64,000 bases of DNA from Gracilaria domingensis (lineage: Eukaryota > Rhodophyta > Florideophyceae > Gracilariales > Gracilariaceae): assembly GCA_022539475.1 (NCBI GenBank), contig VCMS01000026.1, positions 1 to 64,000 on the forward strand. The letters are read 5' to 3'. Positions 12,146 through 22,546 of the stretch are shown here, one piece after another. The notes beneath the pieces are model-generated. The model was not told where the DNA came from and searched no databases. It saw only the letters and a list, made by a program, of their open reading frames with translations. How positions within the stretch are numbered: position 1 is the first letter of the stretch; each line of letters begins with the position of its first letter. The position numbers and the translations under genes were made by a program.

Positions 12146-12352
12146 GCGACAGCAGCTGCGCTTTCCTCACTGCCAGGCGCCAGGCGCCGCCGCCGCCGCT
12201 GTGCACGCCACCAGGGCCACGCTCCGTGCCGGGCGCCGCGCGCACGCGCTAAATGTGGTCGGCATGCGTTTGCGCCGCGCGAGCAAGCACGGCTCCACCA
12301 TCGCTTGCTAGCGCGCACGCAGCTGGCCTTAGCCGCGGCGCGACGCGGAGGC

Positions 12353-14580
12353 AGTAATGCAGCCATCGGTTTGCTGTTAGAGTCAGCCGTCCTGAGGTAT
12401 ATGGATGCCAATCGTCCAAAACGTGCTGCACGGGTGGCTTTACGAGCAGTCGATTTTTGCGTTTCGGCAGGATATCCGGAGAGTGCGGCTGGCGTTCCTG
12501 TCCGAGAAATTACGAAAGTGCGAGCGGATGTATCGGATACGACGCCCTCGTTGGTGGATGCCGTGTTAGGCGTACTATGTGCTGTATGTTCTGATGCGTT
12601 TGCGCGTCTGAAACAGCCGCGTCGAGCGTCGCGATTTGCGTTCTTTGCGGCAATCCGCTTTGCAGAGTTAAGGTACTTTGCTGCAGCCGCTGCGGCCGCC
12701 GAGGCTATTGACGGCTCCGCCTTACAACGCGCAGCTGTTCGACATCATATGCATTACTGGATGGGGGAGGGTGCTTTTTCTCAAGGTAATTCTGTGTCAG
12801 CGGTTCGACATTTCTCCTCAGTGCTGGTGGAGGCGAAGAAATCGGCTCAGCCTAATGCGTTAGGGATACACGCTTCCGTTGTGCGTGCGTTTTTGCGAGC
12901 GTTGAAGATTGGCGCTGTCCCGAAATTGGCTACGCGATGGGACTCTGGTGCGGCTTATACGCTCCTGGATACGGCTTTTTCATTCGTTCGCATGCATGAT
13001 ATAGCTGATTGTGATAGAGATTGGTGTGATCTCGAGGATGAGGTGTTGGAAGACGCCGCGTTGTTTGAAAAGCTCGCGAATGATGATAGGCGTTTGAAAA
13101 GAGAACGACGTATTGAGGCGCTTATTTCTGAGCTTCGCTATGCGAAGCGAAGCGTTCAACATGATCCCGGCGGCTCACTTGAGATGAAGATTAGACGAAT
13201 GAGAGACTTGGCGTACGCCAGAAAACGACGGAAAAGAGCCGCTTCTTTGCTTGAGCGCGGGGCAGTTCTGGGTGAGGCGGTTCTTCTTCATACGCGATTA
13301 AGAAACCCTTTGCAGTTTCCTGTGTTTATCCGTTCGATGTCGGCGGTTGTTTCGCTTGATGTCAAATGTTACTCTTTGTTTGATAAGAGTAATGATGAAG
13401 CTGAGAGTGAACCTCCGCCCGTGCGGCTGTTCGAGGCGCCTTCCTTTACGATTGCTCCGATCTCGGAAGAGAACGTTGTGCTGAAGATCACCGGAGAAAA
13501 GGCGGGTGTGTTGCATTGTATTGGGGTTTGCTGGACTTTTGCTTCTGGCACGAGCGCTACTTTTGTACCAGACTCCTCCACGGTGTTCGTACCAGGTTTT
13601 GCTCTTTTACATCGAAACATGGATGGAAACCAACCACACTGCTTGCCCCAGCTGTTCCGATGACCATCAAGCGTGGCGATACGCGCCCTTCCGCCCACAG
13701 ACTTTGCATCAATGAAACTGCAACTTTTTTCGTGTTCTTGGTCCGTGATTGTAGTGTGAAAGACGGCTGTGAAGTGAATTATAAGGAAGACGGACATTCT
13801 GTTTTACCTCACATGTGGGAAACGCATGTTGCCGATTTGGAACACAATTTCACTATGAAGAACCAAGATAAGGCTTTTGATACAGTAAGGAACATAACCG
13901 TGGAGCCGGAAACGGTTGAGAAGTTTGGGAACCGAGATGGTGATAGGTGGGATAGGAAGGCTGTCACGCATTTTGTTGTCTGTTCCAAGCACCACTCGCA
14001 CATTCATCGACATGGAAAGGGACACGATCGTCCTGATCGGGTGTACGTGACTGTGGGCCGGCGGACGAACGAAGAGAACGAAGGGGACATTAAGATTCCA
14101 TCCATTGATCCTCTTAAATGGATGAAAGAGACTAAGATTCAAGAACACGGGAACGAGTCTGTGACAGCACGCGAGGCAACGCCTCGCAAAAGCGGGAAAA
14201 ACAACTTAACGAAAAGCGATCGTAGGAGCAGTAGCTCGGACGAGAGCGAGACGGACACGACGTGGGACTTGCCGCGCACAGCGCCAGCGCGTTTTGCGTG
14301 GCGTGCGAGGCATTCTGCTGCAGAGGGAGGGGAGGGGGGGATTCAGGGCGGTGGTGCAGGACAGAGGAGTCGGGGCGGAGCGCACGGGAGGGCGAGTCGG
14401 GGCGCGCCCTGTCGGGCTGGCGCGGGAAGGAGGGGGTCTGGGCGGTATTTGCATGGGAGGGGGCGGAAGCGTGGGCGCGTCCGTGGAGATCATGGATGTG
14501 GAGGACGCGACGCGGCGGGGGCAGAAGGAAAAAGTCAGGCGCGGAATGCTGCTCGGGGAGGATGGCGCGCGGCGGAATAG
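12353..14580 (+). pseudogene. TRAPPC8/TRS85-like protein, 5'-truncated, with one likely intron
   Basis: From about 12353 the frame turns from GC-driven low complexity into real protein: a helical TPR-like stretch (LLLESAVLRYMDANRPKRAA), then a beta-rich part with LRNPLQFPVF. The order resembles the C-terminal half of TRAPPC8, a TRAPPIII vesicle-tethering subunit. The frame closes at 13663, but removing a 56-nt GT-AG segment at 13596-13651 joins it in phase to the frame that runs on to 14580. Homology-like sequence fades after about 14200, where a GC-rich Gly/Arg tail begins. The family is about 1,400 residues in animals; roughly 600 are visible. The N-terminal half is replaced by foreign GC-rich DNA, so this is probably a truncated copy. 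Confidence 0.45.
13596..13651 (+). other. Predicted 56-nt intron in the TRAPPC8-like frame
   Basis: GTTTTG donor and GCCCCAG acceptor. Splicing leaves one base before and two after, restoring a codon and joining the two overlapping frames. There is no other evidence; a frameshift is the alternative. Confidence 0.45.
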
Positions 14581-15213
14581 GTGGCGGCGGTGGATGGCGT
14601 TGGCGGTGGTGGGTGGAGGTAGGGGAGTGCGAGGGGTGGGGGGGTGCAAGGGGTGCGGAACGGGAGACGATCGACAGCAGCACACGAAAAAGGCGCCGAT
14701 GGCCAGCAGCGTCCGTGCGCGGGCTTTCGCGGCGCGCTAGGGGGAGGGAACTGGGTAGGGGGAGGTGTCGCGCCGCATCCTGGCGCACGCGCCGCCGGGA
14801 ATGACTTGAGGCCGCCTCCCATGCGCACACGACGCGTGTGCGGCTCGTGCGGCGTGTGCGGCGTGCGCGTGGCCACGCGACGCTGTAAATGCGCGCGGTT
14901 CGCGAGAAAGTGCTTACGTATGAGTGCCACGCATCGCGTGGCGCACATGCGCATGGTGCCGGGCGTGAAAAAGAGACACAGCGGCGCCGCAGCAATGCTT
15001 GTTACTACAGCGCACGCGCGCGCGCCCCTCAACCGCCCGTTACACTGCGCGCTGCACAACTCACGAATCGCGCGCCGCTGTTGCGCAGATCGTTCCCCGC
15101 GCGCAGATTCAGCGCACGTTAGAGCAACCGCGCGGTTGGCGCGCTCGCCAACTATAACGCAACACGAGCTGTTTCCGAGCGCAGCCCGCGACACGTCCCG
15201 CATCGAGCACGTG
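14581..15213. other. GC-rich spacer left of the retrotransposon
   Basis: Highly GC-rich, with overlapping Arg/Ala/Cys-rich frames on both strands and no recognisable domain. A short Cys-rich + frame at 14821-14930 (CGSCGVCG) is probably a compositional accident. Confidence 0.4.
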
Positions 15214-15375
15214 TGTGCCGCACACGTGTGGTGCACGCTGCACCACACGTGTGCGGAGCTCGGAAATATCCCTCTCGTCGTCGCGACTGCGACGACGAGG
15301 AGGGGGGGGGGACAACGAGTAAGAAGTAAAGTGAAGAAGGGGGTAGCTGGCTCCTGTTACATTGTGCAGGTTTCA
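15214..15375 (+). repeat. 5' LTR
   Basis: Starts TGTGCCGC and ends TTTCA. It shares with the 3' copy the segment from CTCGGAAATATCC to TGTTACATTGTGCAG. It contains a perfect 18-bp-arm palindrome at 15218-15256 and a CGTCGTCGC/GCGACGACG hairpin near 15280. The exact ends are inferred from where the copies stop matching. Confidence 0.82.
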
Positions 15376-15393
15376 TGGTACTCTCGAGGAGGG
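15376..15393 (+). promoter_or_regulatory. Putative primer-binding site
   Basis: TGGTACTCTCGAGGAGGG begins directly after the 5' LTR. TGG is complementary to the CCA end of a tRNA, as expected for an LTR element. The priming tRNA is not identified. Confidence 0.5.
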
Positions 15394-15443
15394 CCGTTTC
15401 TTCGTCACCTTCGAGCAATTCACTTGATTCCTTCCATTCTAGC

Positions 15444-16727
15444 ATGTCGTCGAATGCTACAGCCGCGTCGTCTAGCACTACTCGCGTGGTGTTTGACGGT
15501 AAGTCGTCCTCGGATTTTGGCCGTTTCTTCTTCGGGTATGAAAATGTAGTCATGAGAGAAAAGTCAGACTCCGAAAAAGCTTTGCAGCTCCTCTGTCACC
15601 TTGAGGGTGCAGCATTCGACTTTTAATACGAAACCTTCGCCACCGAAGGCAGCCTCACTGAAGAGGCTGCTCGCTACCCGGATGTGAAGGCTCGCTTCAT
15701 GGCTCAGTTTTCGCATAAAGCGCCGCCTGAAGAAGATGTAAGGATCGCCGTTGCGGCTGGATTGGACCCGAAAGATATGACGGGGTCTCTTGGAAAACTG
15801 GATTTGTTGTACACCCGCGCTGGGTTCAACGACAAGGCTTCATTCGGTCTTCTTCGCACTCGCGTGGCGAAAATTCCGGACATGGCCCGTTTTGTGATAT
15901 ATCGCTCGCCGAGTGACTACACGTCACTCAAGAGGGCGATAATGGAGTACGAGATTGGACGCAAGGCTTTCTTTTCCGCCACAGAGGCGAAGCCGGGAGG
16001 TGATTCTTGGCAAGTGAGGATCCTTCCGAGGCCGGACGCCGGCTCTGGGACCGCTCAGCAGTTGGATAGTAAGGTCGACCGGTTGGCGGGGCAGTTTGCG
16101 GAGTTGACTCTGCTGGTGAAAAAGAAGTTCCGGTCTTCTGATGGTGGTGAAAAACCAAAAGAACGTACTTGCAGTTACTGCAATAACCCGGGACATGGCG
16201 CAAGCCGTTGTCCTTCGAACCCGCATCGCGACTCGAAGTGTCCGCGTCGCGGAAAGTTTGGTCATGCTGAGGCTACCTGTTGGTCGAAGCCGAAGCAGGA
16301 TGCCGGTCGTTCTGGTGGACTGCAGGACGCCAAGTCCGAATCTGGTGAAGAACTGAAATTGAAGAATGAGGACCGGGACTACCATGTTGCTCTGGTTCAG
16401 GAACAGAGTGAGGTAGATGTCGTTGCTGCCGCGAAAAGGAATGCGGGTGGTGAGGCACTACCTAAACAGGCCCGGCAGGGCGTGATGGACATCAATGTCC
16501 TTACTGGGAAGTCCCCTCGCCCCCTCGTCCGTGTGAAGGCGAAGAAGAAGAGCCGCAGGAACAGGAAGAACCGAAAGCCGTCGGCGACTATCCAGGATCA
16601 GGTTGGGAAGTACAACCTCCTGGCCGAGCTGGCGACAGCACCTTGTGGGCTAACCTTTGGACAGCTTCTCAGAGGGGATGCCGAGGAGGCAAGGAAGCTG
16701 CTGAGGCGTCTACTCGCCGGTAGGTAG
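15444..16727 (+). pseudogene. gag: gag (capsid/nucleocapsid) with an in-frame stop
   Basis: One frame runs from the ATG at 15444 to the TAG at 16725, broken only by TAA at 15624-15626. The N-terminal part is Ser/Thr-rich, followed by a helical capsid-like region. A CCHC zinc knuckle (CSYCNNPGHGASRC) lies at 16170-16211. A second knuckle at about 16239-16280 (CPRRGKFGHAEATC) has lost its second cysteine. A basic Lys/Arg-rich tail follows. Gag packages the element RNA into virus-like particles. The stop would leave only 60 codons, so the copy is inactive unless the stop is suppressed. Confidence 0.82.
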
Positions 16728-16779
16728 CCTTCCTGCGAGTCATGCCTCTGTCATCCAGGGTAGGAACCTTCCCCGGCGG

Positions 16780-17319
16780 TTGAAGGTTGTCCCCGTCAAA
16801 CTATATGGAACGCAGACGAATGCGTTGTTGGATTCAGGGGCCGTGCCTAACATCATGTCTACGAGGATATGTGACATGCTGACTCTGGTTCCATCTCCGA
16901 CGAGCAGGAGGGTCACGGTCGCTGATGGAAGTTCGGCGACGGTTCTTGGTTGTGTCAAGGATGTCCCAGTCGCGTTCGGTGAGAACGGCACGCCGGTGGA
17001 CTTCCTTGTGGTGGAGAACACGCCGTTCGACGTAATCATAGGATGCCCAACGTTGGAATCTCTTCGAGCTCGTCTCGACCTTGGACGTCAACAGGTGCAC
17101 ATGACCGTTGGTGAAGAGGAGATTGTGCTCGAGTTATCTAACGAGCCGCCGAGAGTGAATGGTGCGCTTACGGATAGCGAAGATTTCACGTCGCCAGATG
17201 AGTCCGCGGAAGAAGCTTCCCGCAAGACAGCTCCTCGTCGTCTTCCGATGACGAATCGAGTGAGGACTCTGGTCTGGTTCTCGCCATTATGGATGAAGAT
17301 CCCTATGAACCTGATTTAG
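16780..17319 (+). pseudogene. Retropepsin-like aspartic protease region
   Basis: The frame differs from gag and from the downstream RT frame. It contains the catalytic motif LLDSGA (near residue 17) and the second signature FDVIIG (near residue 85), as in retroviral-type proteases that cleave Gag-Pol. The first codon here is TTG, and the frame stays open upstream into the gag end, so expression would need a frameshift rather than a new start. After about 17220 the acidic Ser/Asp/Glu linker reads correctly only in the RT frame, marking a second frame change. Whether these are programmed shifts or damage cannot be told from one copy. Confidence 0.75.
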
Positions 17320-20084
17320 AGGACATATCGGAGGCACAAGACGCTGCCTCGGAGCAGTCAGAGGATAAAGAAGAGGCGCAATCGGCCCTTCTCTCGTCGA
17401 AGATGAGGCATCTTCCGGCTGGTGTGCAGGAAGGATTGACGGATGCACTCAAGGGGACCGAAATTATAGCGTGGGATATCAATGAGCTTCGTCCTGCGGA
17501 TGTGCCGGTTACTCATTCATTTGAGTTGACTGACGATGCCCCTATCCACTCCCGTGCCCGTCGAATCCCCCCGAAGCACAATGAGATTGTGTGGAAAGAG
17601 TTGGACGAGTTGCTAAGGACTGGCATCATCACGCCTTCCGCATCGGCCTGGTCCTTTCCAGTGGTCATCGCGACCAAAAAGGACGGTAGGCCAAGGTTGT
17701 GTGTTGGTTACCGGCAGCTGAACCGCGTCATGAAGCCTGACCGCTGGCCGCTGCCGAAGATAGAGGAGATATTCGACGACTTGGGTGGCGCAAAGATCTT
17801 CACCACCCTTGATCTGTTCTGTGGATACTGGCAGGTTCGTATGGCGGAACACTGCAAGGAGATGACTACATTCACTTGCCGTTACGGCACCTACAAGTTT
17901 GAAGTCATGCCTTTTGGCCTCATGAACGCTCCATCGACATTCCAGAGGATGATGGATGAGGTTCTCCGTGGCCTGCCGTTCGTCAGAGTCTTTATTGAGG
18001 ACGTGGTAATCTTCTCCAAGACTATGGAAGGTCACCTGGAACATTGTCGGACGGTGTTCGAGCGCATTCGCGAAGCTGGTCTCAAGGTTAAGTTGACCAA
18101 ATGCAGCTTTGCGCAGTCGAAGATCAAGTTGCTAGGACACGTCTTGGACGGAGAGGGTATCTACGCCGATGAAGATAAGGTTTCGGCAATACTGAATGCC
18201 CCCGTACCAAGGAACGCGTCTGAGGTGAGTAGCTTTTTGGGTTTGGCTGGATATTACCGCAGATTCATCAAGAACTTTGCCGAGAGTTCAGCTGTATTAC
18301 ACGCGGCGACCTCGACGAAGCGCGGGAAGTTCGTGTGGACAGAAGAGATGCAGGCTGCTTTCGAGGATCTGAAGATGAAGCTAACGACTCCGCCGGTGTT
18401 GGCGTATCCGGACTTCACGGAGCCTTTCATCGTCGAGACAGATGCGTCCTCCGTCTCACTTGGGGCGGTTCTCTGTCAGAAGAAAGAGGATGGGAAGGTA
18501 CATCCCATCCACTACGCCTCACGCTCGATGACTGAGGCGGAGAGGAAGTACAGCACCTGCGAAAGAGAGGCTCTCGCAGTGGTGTTCGCTTTCAAGAAGT
18601 TTCGCGTGTACCTCCTCTCGGAGAATGTGTTCGAGGTAATTACAGATCACCAGGCATTGCAATATGCTTTCAGGAAGAGAGATATTCATGGTCAATTGGC
18701 ACGTTGGATGGACTTCATGGCGGAGTACAACTACCGCGTCCGGTACCGCCCAGGCCCTGAGAACAAGGGGCCCGACTACCTCTCGAGGATAGAGATCGAA
18801 GAAGAAGGCGAGCCGCGGGACAGCGAGGAGGAAGTCGTTACTGCCGTGTTGTGGGAGGACCCGAACTTGTCGGATCTTGAGCCGTACTTGCTGAACATCG
18901 CAAGGTTCCTAGCTGGCGTTCCTATCCAGGAGCACAACACCATGCTCCGCCAGGCGATCCGGCGTAATGCCAAGAAGTTTATGTTGTGGGATAACACGTT
19001 GTTTCGTCGAGAGCCGGCCGGGTTGACCGCGGTTCCTTCGAAAGACGGACGGTTGGAAGCACTGAAGATGCTTCATGATGACATAGGGCACTGGGACGAA
19101 GGAGCAACGAGGAAATTGGTCCGTGAGAGGTTCTGGTGGCCGTCGGTTTATGACGATGTTAAGAAGTATGTCCAAGGGTGTGACGAGTGTCAGCGTGCCG
19201 CGAATCCTCCGGTGTATCGCACCACCCTCAGGACTCCAGTGACCGGACTGGTCGAAACCTTTTCGATGGACTTCGCTGGGCCATTGCCGCGTTAACGTGC
19301 CGGGAAGAGGTTCGTACTGATTGCGGTGGAACATCTCACAGGATAGCCTATCGCTGTGGCCACGGAGAACTCAGTTTCAGACACCGTCATCAAGTTCATT
19401 GAGGAAGAGATTATTCGTCCGTTTGGTCTCCCGAGGACGATCGTGTCTGATAACGCGAACGCGTTCGTTTCGCGGGCTGTCGACGACTACTTGAGGAAGA
19501 AGGAGATCCATAGGAGGCCAGTTCTGCCGTACGCTTCGATGTCGAAAGGTAGGGATGAGCGTATGGTTGGAACGGTGAAGAAAGCCATCAAGAAGACGGT
19601 GATGCGCCCGGGGATGGATTGGGAGGAGGCGTTGCCGATGAACGTGTATGGCTATAGGAGGCGTCCCTGTGGAGTCGTGGCCTCACCGTTCGAGTTGATG
19701 TACGGGGTGAAGCCGAGAATGATGGCGAACGATGCCCTGGCCCTCCTCACAGACGCTACTCCAGAACAGCGAACGCTGGAACTGCTCGGTGCTGCAGGGG
19801 AACGTGCAATGCAAGTGGCCAGAGGCTTCGTCCCGCGGGAAACGAAGAAGGAAGTTAAGACCTTCGTCGTGGGCGATGAAGTGCTTGTCGCTCACAGCCA
19901 GGCTCTGAACCCGCGCAAGAAGTGGCCCGCCTTTGAGTCGTTCTTCTACGGACCGTGCAAAGTGACGAAAGCCCAACAACCGCGCTATGAGCTTGTCTCC
20001 CAGCATGGGAGGGTGACAAGAGATGCAGTGCATGCACGCAGGCTGGTGCTATACAAGCGTCGTCCCGCCCACTTGCAGGCTTGA
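17289..20084 (+). pseudogene. pol: pol: reverse transcriptase, RNase H and integrase, two stops
   Basis: RT starts near 17500; its fingers and palm are clear (KKDGRPRLCVGYRQLN, then PFGLMNAPSTFQ). The active-site box reads FIEDVV at 17991-18005, with Glu in place of the first catalytic Asp of the YxDD family motif. RNase H follows (ETDASSVSLGAVL; CEREALAVVFA; TDHQALQYA). Integrase has a zinc region with HDDIGHWDEG and CDECQ, then catalytic acids in FSMDFAG, VSDNANAF and GRDER. A GPY/F-type segment (FFYGPCKV) is near the end. TAA at 19293-19295 and TAG at 19344-19346 interrupt integrase in frame. Enzymatic activity is unlikely. Confidence 0.92.
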
Positions 20085-20307
20085 AGTCGAAAAGAGAGCA
20101 AAACACGGGCTACCCACCAAGGATCTCCGTAACCAGCGGGAGCGCGCCTGAGGTCGTGTGCTCTGTCGCATAAGGAGAAGCAATGGGGGTCCGTAGGAGG
20201 GAAGTGCATAAGGAATGTGAGGAAAGATGAGATGTTGAAGCATAAAAGGGGTATCCACAAGTTTACGCATTGAGAATGTCTGCTTACGCATACTACTGAT
20301 TGAGGCC
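20085..20307. other. Spacer between pol and the antisense ORF
   Basis: A 223-bp gap between the convergent ends of pol and the antisense ORF. No hairpin terminator is obvious. Confidence 0.4.
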
Positions 20308-21654
20308 CTATCGGCGAGAAGCAAGGAAAACTTCGCGGACCTCAGTCACCGTAGGGTTCCCGCCCCCACCGCAGAGGGCGAGGCTCTTCGCACAGAGTCG
20401 CAGCGGGCACTCTTCCATTCCATCGAGGATGAGTCGCCTCGACGAGTCGATGCCGACGACGTGGTCCACTTCATCTCCCTTCGCAAGGAGAACGATCAGG
20501 AAGAGACCTCGGCCATATGCGTGCGCTATCGCATCGAAGGCCCTAAGCCTTGTGCGGACCTTGCGCATAGAGAGGCCAAGACCAAGGTTCTCCACGAAGC
20601 GAGTGGCTGAGGATACGTTACGGAAAGTCACGGAGGACGCCGATAGGTGCTCGAGGAAATGTCTGGCAGCCGAACTGCCGGACAAGCGATCAAGAACGTT
20701 CGCGAGAGAGGTGACAATGCAATTACGACCGCCATCCGAGGTAAGGAAGAGGAGACGGGCGCGACGGACGAGGTAGTCCCTAGATGCGGAAGTCTGGGCT
20801 CTCGAACCCGGCCCTCCGATCTCCAACCTGCACCCGGGGAAGAGGCGAGCGATTCCCACAGCACGAGAAGAAAGCCCAGTGTTGCGGGTGGACCTGCGGA
20901 GTCTACGGCTAGGGACGGCGAAGACGTCCACGTCCGTGTTAACTTTAGACAGGTCGAACTTCTTACTCTTCTCGGTAACATGCCCGATGGACATGACGGG
21001 ACGGTTATTCGTAAGAGGTTCCATGTTGAACGAACTACCATGAATGGGATAGAAATGCTCGGGGCCTCCATCGCGACTGGCGGACCCATACAGCCTCCCT
21101 TCTTCGAACTCTAGGCTGCCAAGGCGAGACCCGTCACCTAGTAGTATGCACTCGAGAGGCCACTGAGCGACCGCGTGCTGGGACTCCGGCACCTCCCGCC
21201 CTTCGAGTGCATCCTCAAATGAAAGATCGGATTCCGAAACGGTGCTCGACGAGGACTGAGAAGGCGTTATAAGGTTGACGACATCGTCCCCTACGGTAGA
21301 AGAGGGGTCACGTCGATGAGTGCCTCGTCGCCTGTGAGTACGCGGACGATGAACGCGGGTCATCACAATTTCATCGTCGGTGTCCGAATGCACTGCGAGA
21401 GGTGCCATCACCCCGGCTAACGTGGACACGGATATATGTCCAGCCTCCGTCGGGGGGACTGCTGGCGTAGCGGTCCGAGTCATCTCTGCTGCAGTGGAGC
21501 GCGTGCGTTCCGTAACTTGGGAACGGGGATGGAGATGATGGCGCGAGATGAAGTTGCGTACTGAACGAGTGCCCTGGTGGGACGAACTTCCTACGGACCT
21601 GTTTCGTCTGTTTCGGCGGCGCAGTCGTTCCAAGGATTCATTGCGGTTGACCAT
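20308..21654 (-). CDS. Antisense ORF inside the retrotransposon; possible cysteine-protease-like C-terminus
   Basis: A 448-codon frame from the ATG at 21654 to the TAG at 20308, on the strand opposite to gag-pol. The first half is Ser/Arg-rich with an acidic Ser stretch (SQSSSSTVSESDLSFEDAL). The last 150 residues look globular: a Cys at about residue 312 in GGRNCIVTSLANVL, a His at about 398 in EVDHVVGID, and an Asp in RLILDGMEE about 13 residues later. Cys-His-Asp with this spacing resembles papain-fold peptidases (C39 or OTU style), but I cannot name a family. It is the only long intact frame of the element. An additional retroelement ORF or a captured gene are both possible. Confidence 0.55.
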   Translation of the reverse strand: MVNRNESLERLRRRNRRNRSVGSSSHQGTRSVRNFISRHHLHPRSQVTERTRSTAAEMTRTATPAVPPTEAGHISVSTLAGVMAPLAVHSDTDDEIVMTRVHRPRTHRRRGTHRRDPSSTVGDDVVNLITPSQSSSSTVSESDLSFEDALEGREVPESQHAVAQWPLECILLGDGSRLGSLEFEEGRLYGSASRDGGPEHFYPIHGSSFNMEPLTNNRPVMSIGHVTEKSKKFDLSKVNTDVDVFAVPSRRLRRSTRNTGLSSRAVGIARLFPGCRLEIGGPGSRAQTSASRDYLVRRARLLFLTSDGGRNCIVTSLANVLDRLSGSSAARHFLEHLSASSVTFRNVSSATRFVENLGLGLSMRKVRTRLRAFDAIAHAYGRGLFLIVLLAKGDEVDHVVGIDSSRRLILDGMEECPLRLCAKSLALCGGGGNPTVTEVREVFLASRR

Positions 21655-22370
21655 TCTGCAACTTGCTACTTGCGATATGGTGCGTGCCACCGGAGCCCTA
21701 CTTCTTCCACCAGCGCAAGGCGACGGTAGCAGAGCCGTGGTCTTCGATACTCTGGTGCTCAACCTCCGCCCGCAGTTGCGCTGGCTAGGCTGTTAAGCGA
21801 ATCACCGGAGTTATCCCAGGGCAGGGGCGGAGGGAGCGCAGCAGCAGCGACCACGGGTGCTCGCCGAGGTGGTGTCCGAGAGGCGACGCGATCGCAGGCG
21901 CAGTAACCCTTGCAAAGTGTGATGCCAACGCCGGGCGCAGTGGCAAGCGCTATGTTCGTAATGGCTGCGGAGGCAAGCGCGATGTCTGCGACGTCCAAAG
22001 AGAGGGGCAAGGCGAGGAGAGAGCGCCGCCAAAAGTAAGGAAAGTAGTGAGCGCGGAGAGAAGAAATACGCGAGCGGAGGCTAGGAGGCGGGCGCGGCTT
22101 CCGCAGGGAGGCGGCTGGCGCGATCGCAAGAGCGGCCCGAAAGACGCGGCACTGCAGGAGAAAGAGGATGGGAGTCGATGGGAAGATGGAGGCTTAGGGG
22201 GGAAAGAAAGAAATGATGGTTTGCAGATGTAGAGCGGGGAAAATAGTGGGTCGCTGCAGCCGGTGGCCGGCGCTGCTGCGCTGGCTACTATCGGTTTTCC
22301 AGCGCAGCGCGTCGGCCGCTGGGACCCAAACCGTCGTGCGACTCGGGGCCCGTGCCACGGGGGCACGGGC

Positions 22371-22382
22371 TAAGCGGGGGAG
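22371..22382 (+). promoter_or_regulatory. Polypurine-tract-like sequence
   Basis: AAGCGGGGGAG lies immediately before the 3' LTR, where a plus-strand primer is expected. It is short and imperfect. Confidence 0.4.
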
Positions 22383-22546
22383 TGTGCCGCACACGTGTGG
22401 TGCACGCTGCACGAACTCGACACACAAGCTCGGAAATATCCCTCTCGTCGTCGCGAGTGCGACGACGAGGAGGGGGGGGGGGACAACGAGTAAGAAGTAA
22501 AGTGAAGAAGAGGGTAGCTGGCCCCTGTTACATTGTGCAGCTTTCA
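22383..22546 (+). repeat. 3' LTR
   Basis: Matches the 5' LTR in start (TGTGCCGCACACGTGTGG), middle and end (TTACATTGTGCAG, TTTCA). The right arm of the 5' LTR palindrome is replaced by unrelated sequence here (CACGAACTCGACACAC). Confidence 0.82.

Larger units (their letters stand above)
15214..22546 (+). mobile_element. Ty3/gypsy LTR retrotransposon, degenerate, about 7.3 kb
   Basis: Two direct LTR copies of about 162 and 164 bp flank gag, protease, reverse transcriptase, RNase H and integrase in that order, which is the Ty3/gypsy order. A TGG-starting primer-binding site follows the 5' LTR, and a G-rich polypurine-like tract precedes the 3' LTR. Coding damage includes a TAA in gag, frame changes either side of protease, Asp to Glu in the RT active site, and two stops in integrase. 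The LTRs differ at several positions and one has lost half of a palindrome, so the insertion is not recent. I see no clear 4-6 bp target duplication. An antisense ORF lies between pol and the 3' LTR. Confidence 0.93.

Noticed and set aside
14821-14980. Cys-rich small zinc-finger-like ORF
   Set aside because: Its Cys codons arise from TGTGCGGC-type low-complexity repeats; no spacing fits a known finger.
15620-15660. Intron explaining the gag stop codon
   Set aside because: A GT...AG stretch spans the TAA, but such stretches are frequent by chance and retroelement RNA is normally unspliced; a nonsense mutation is simpler.
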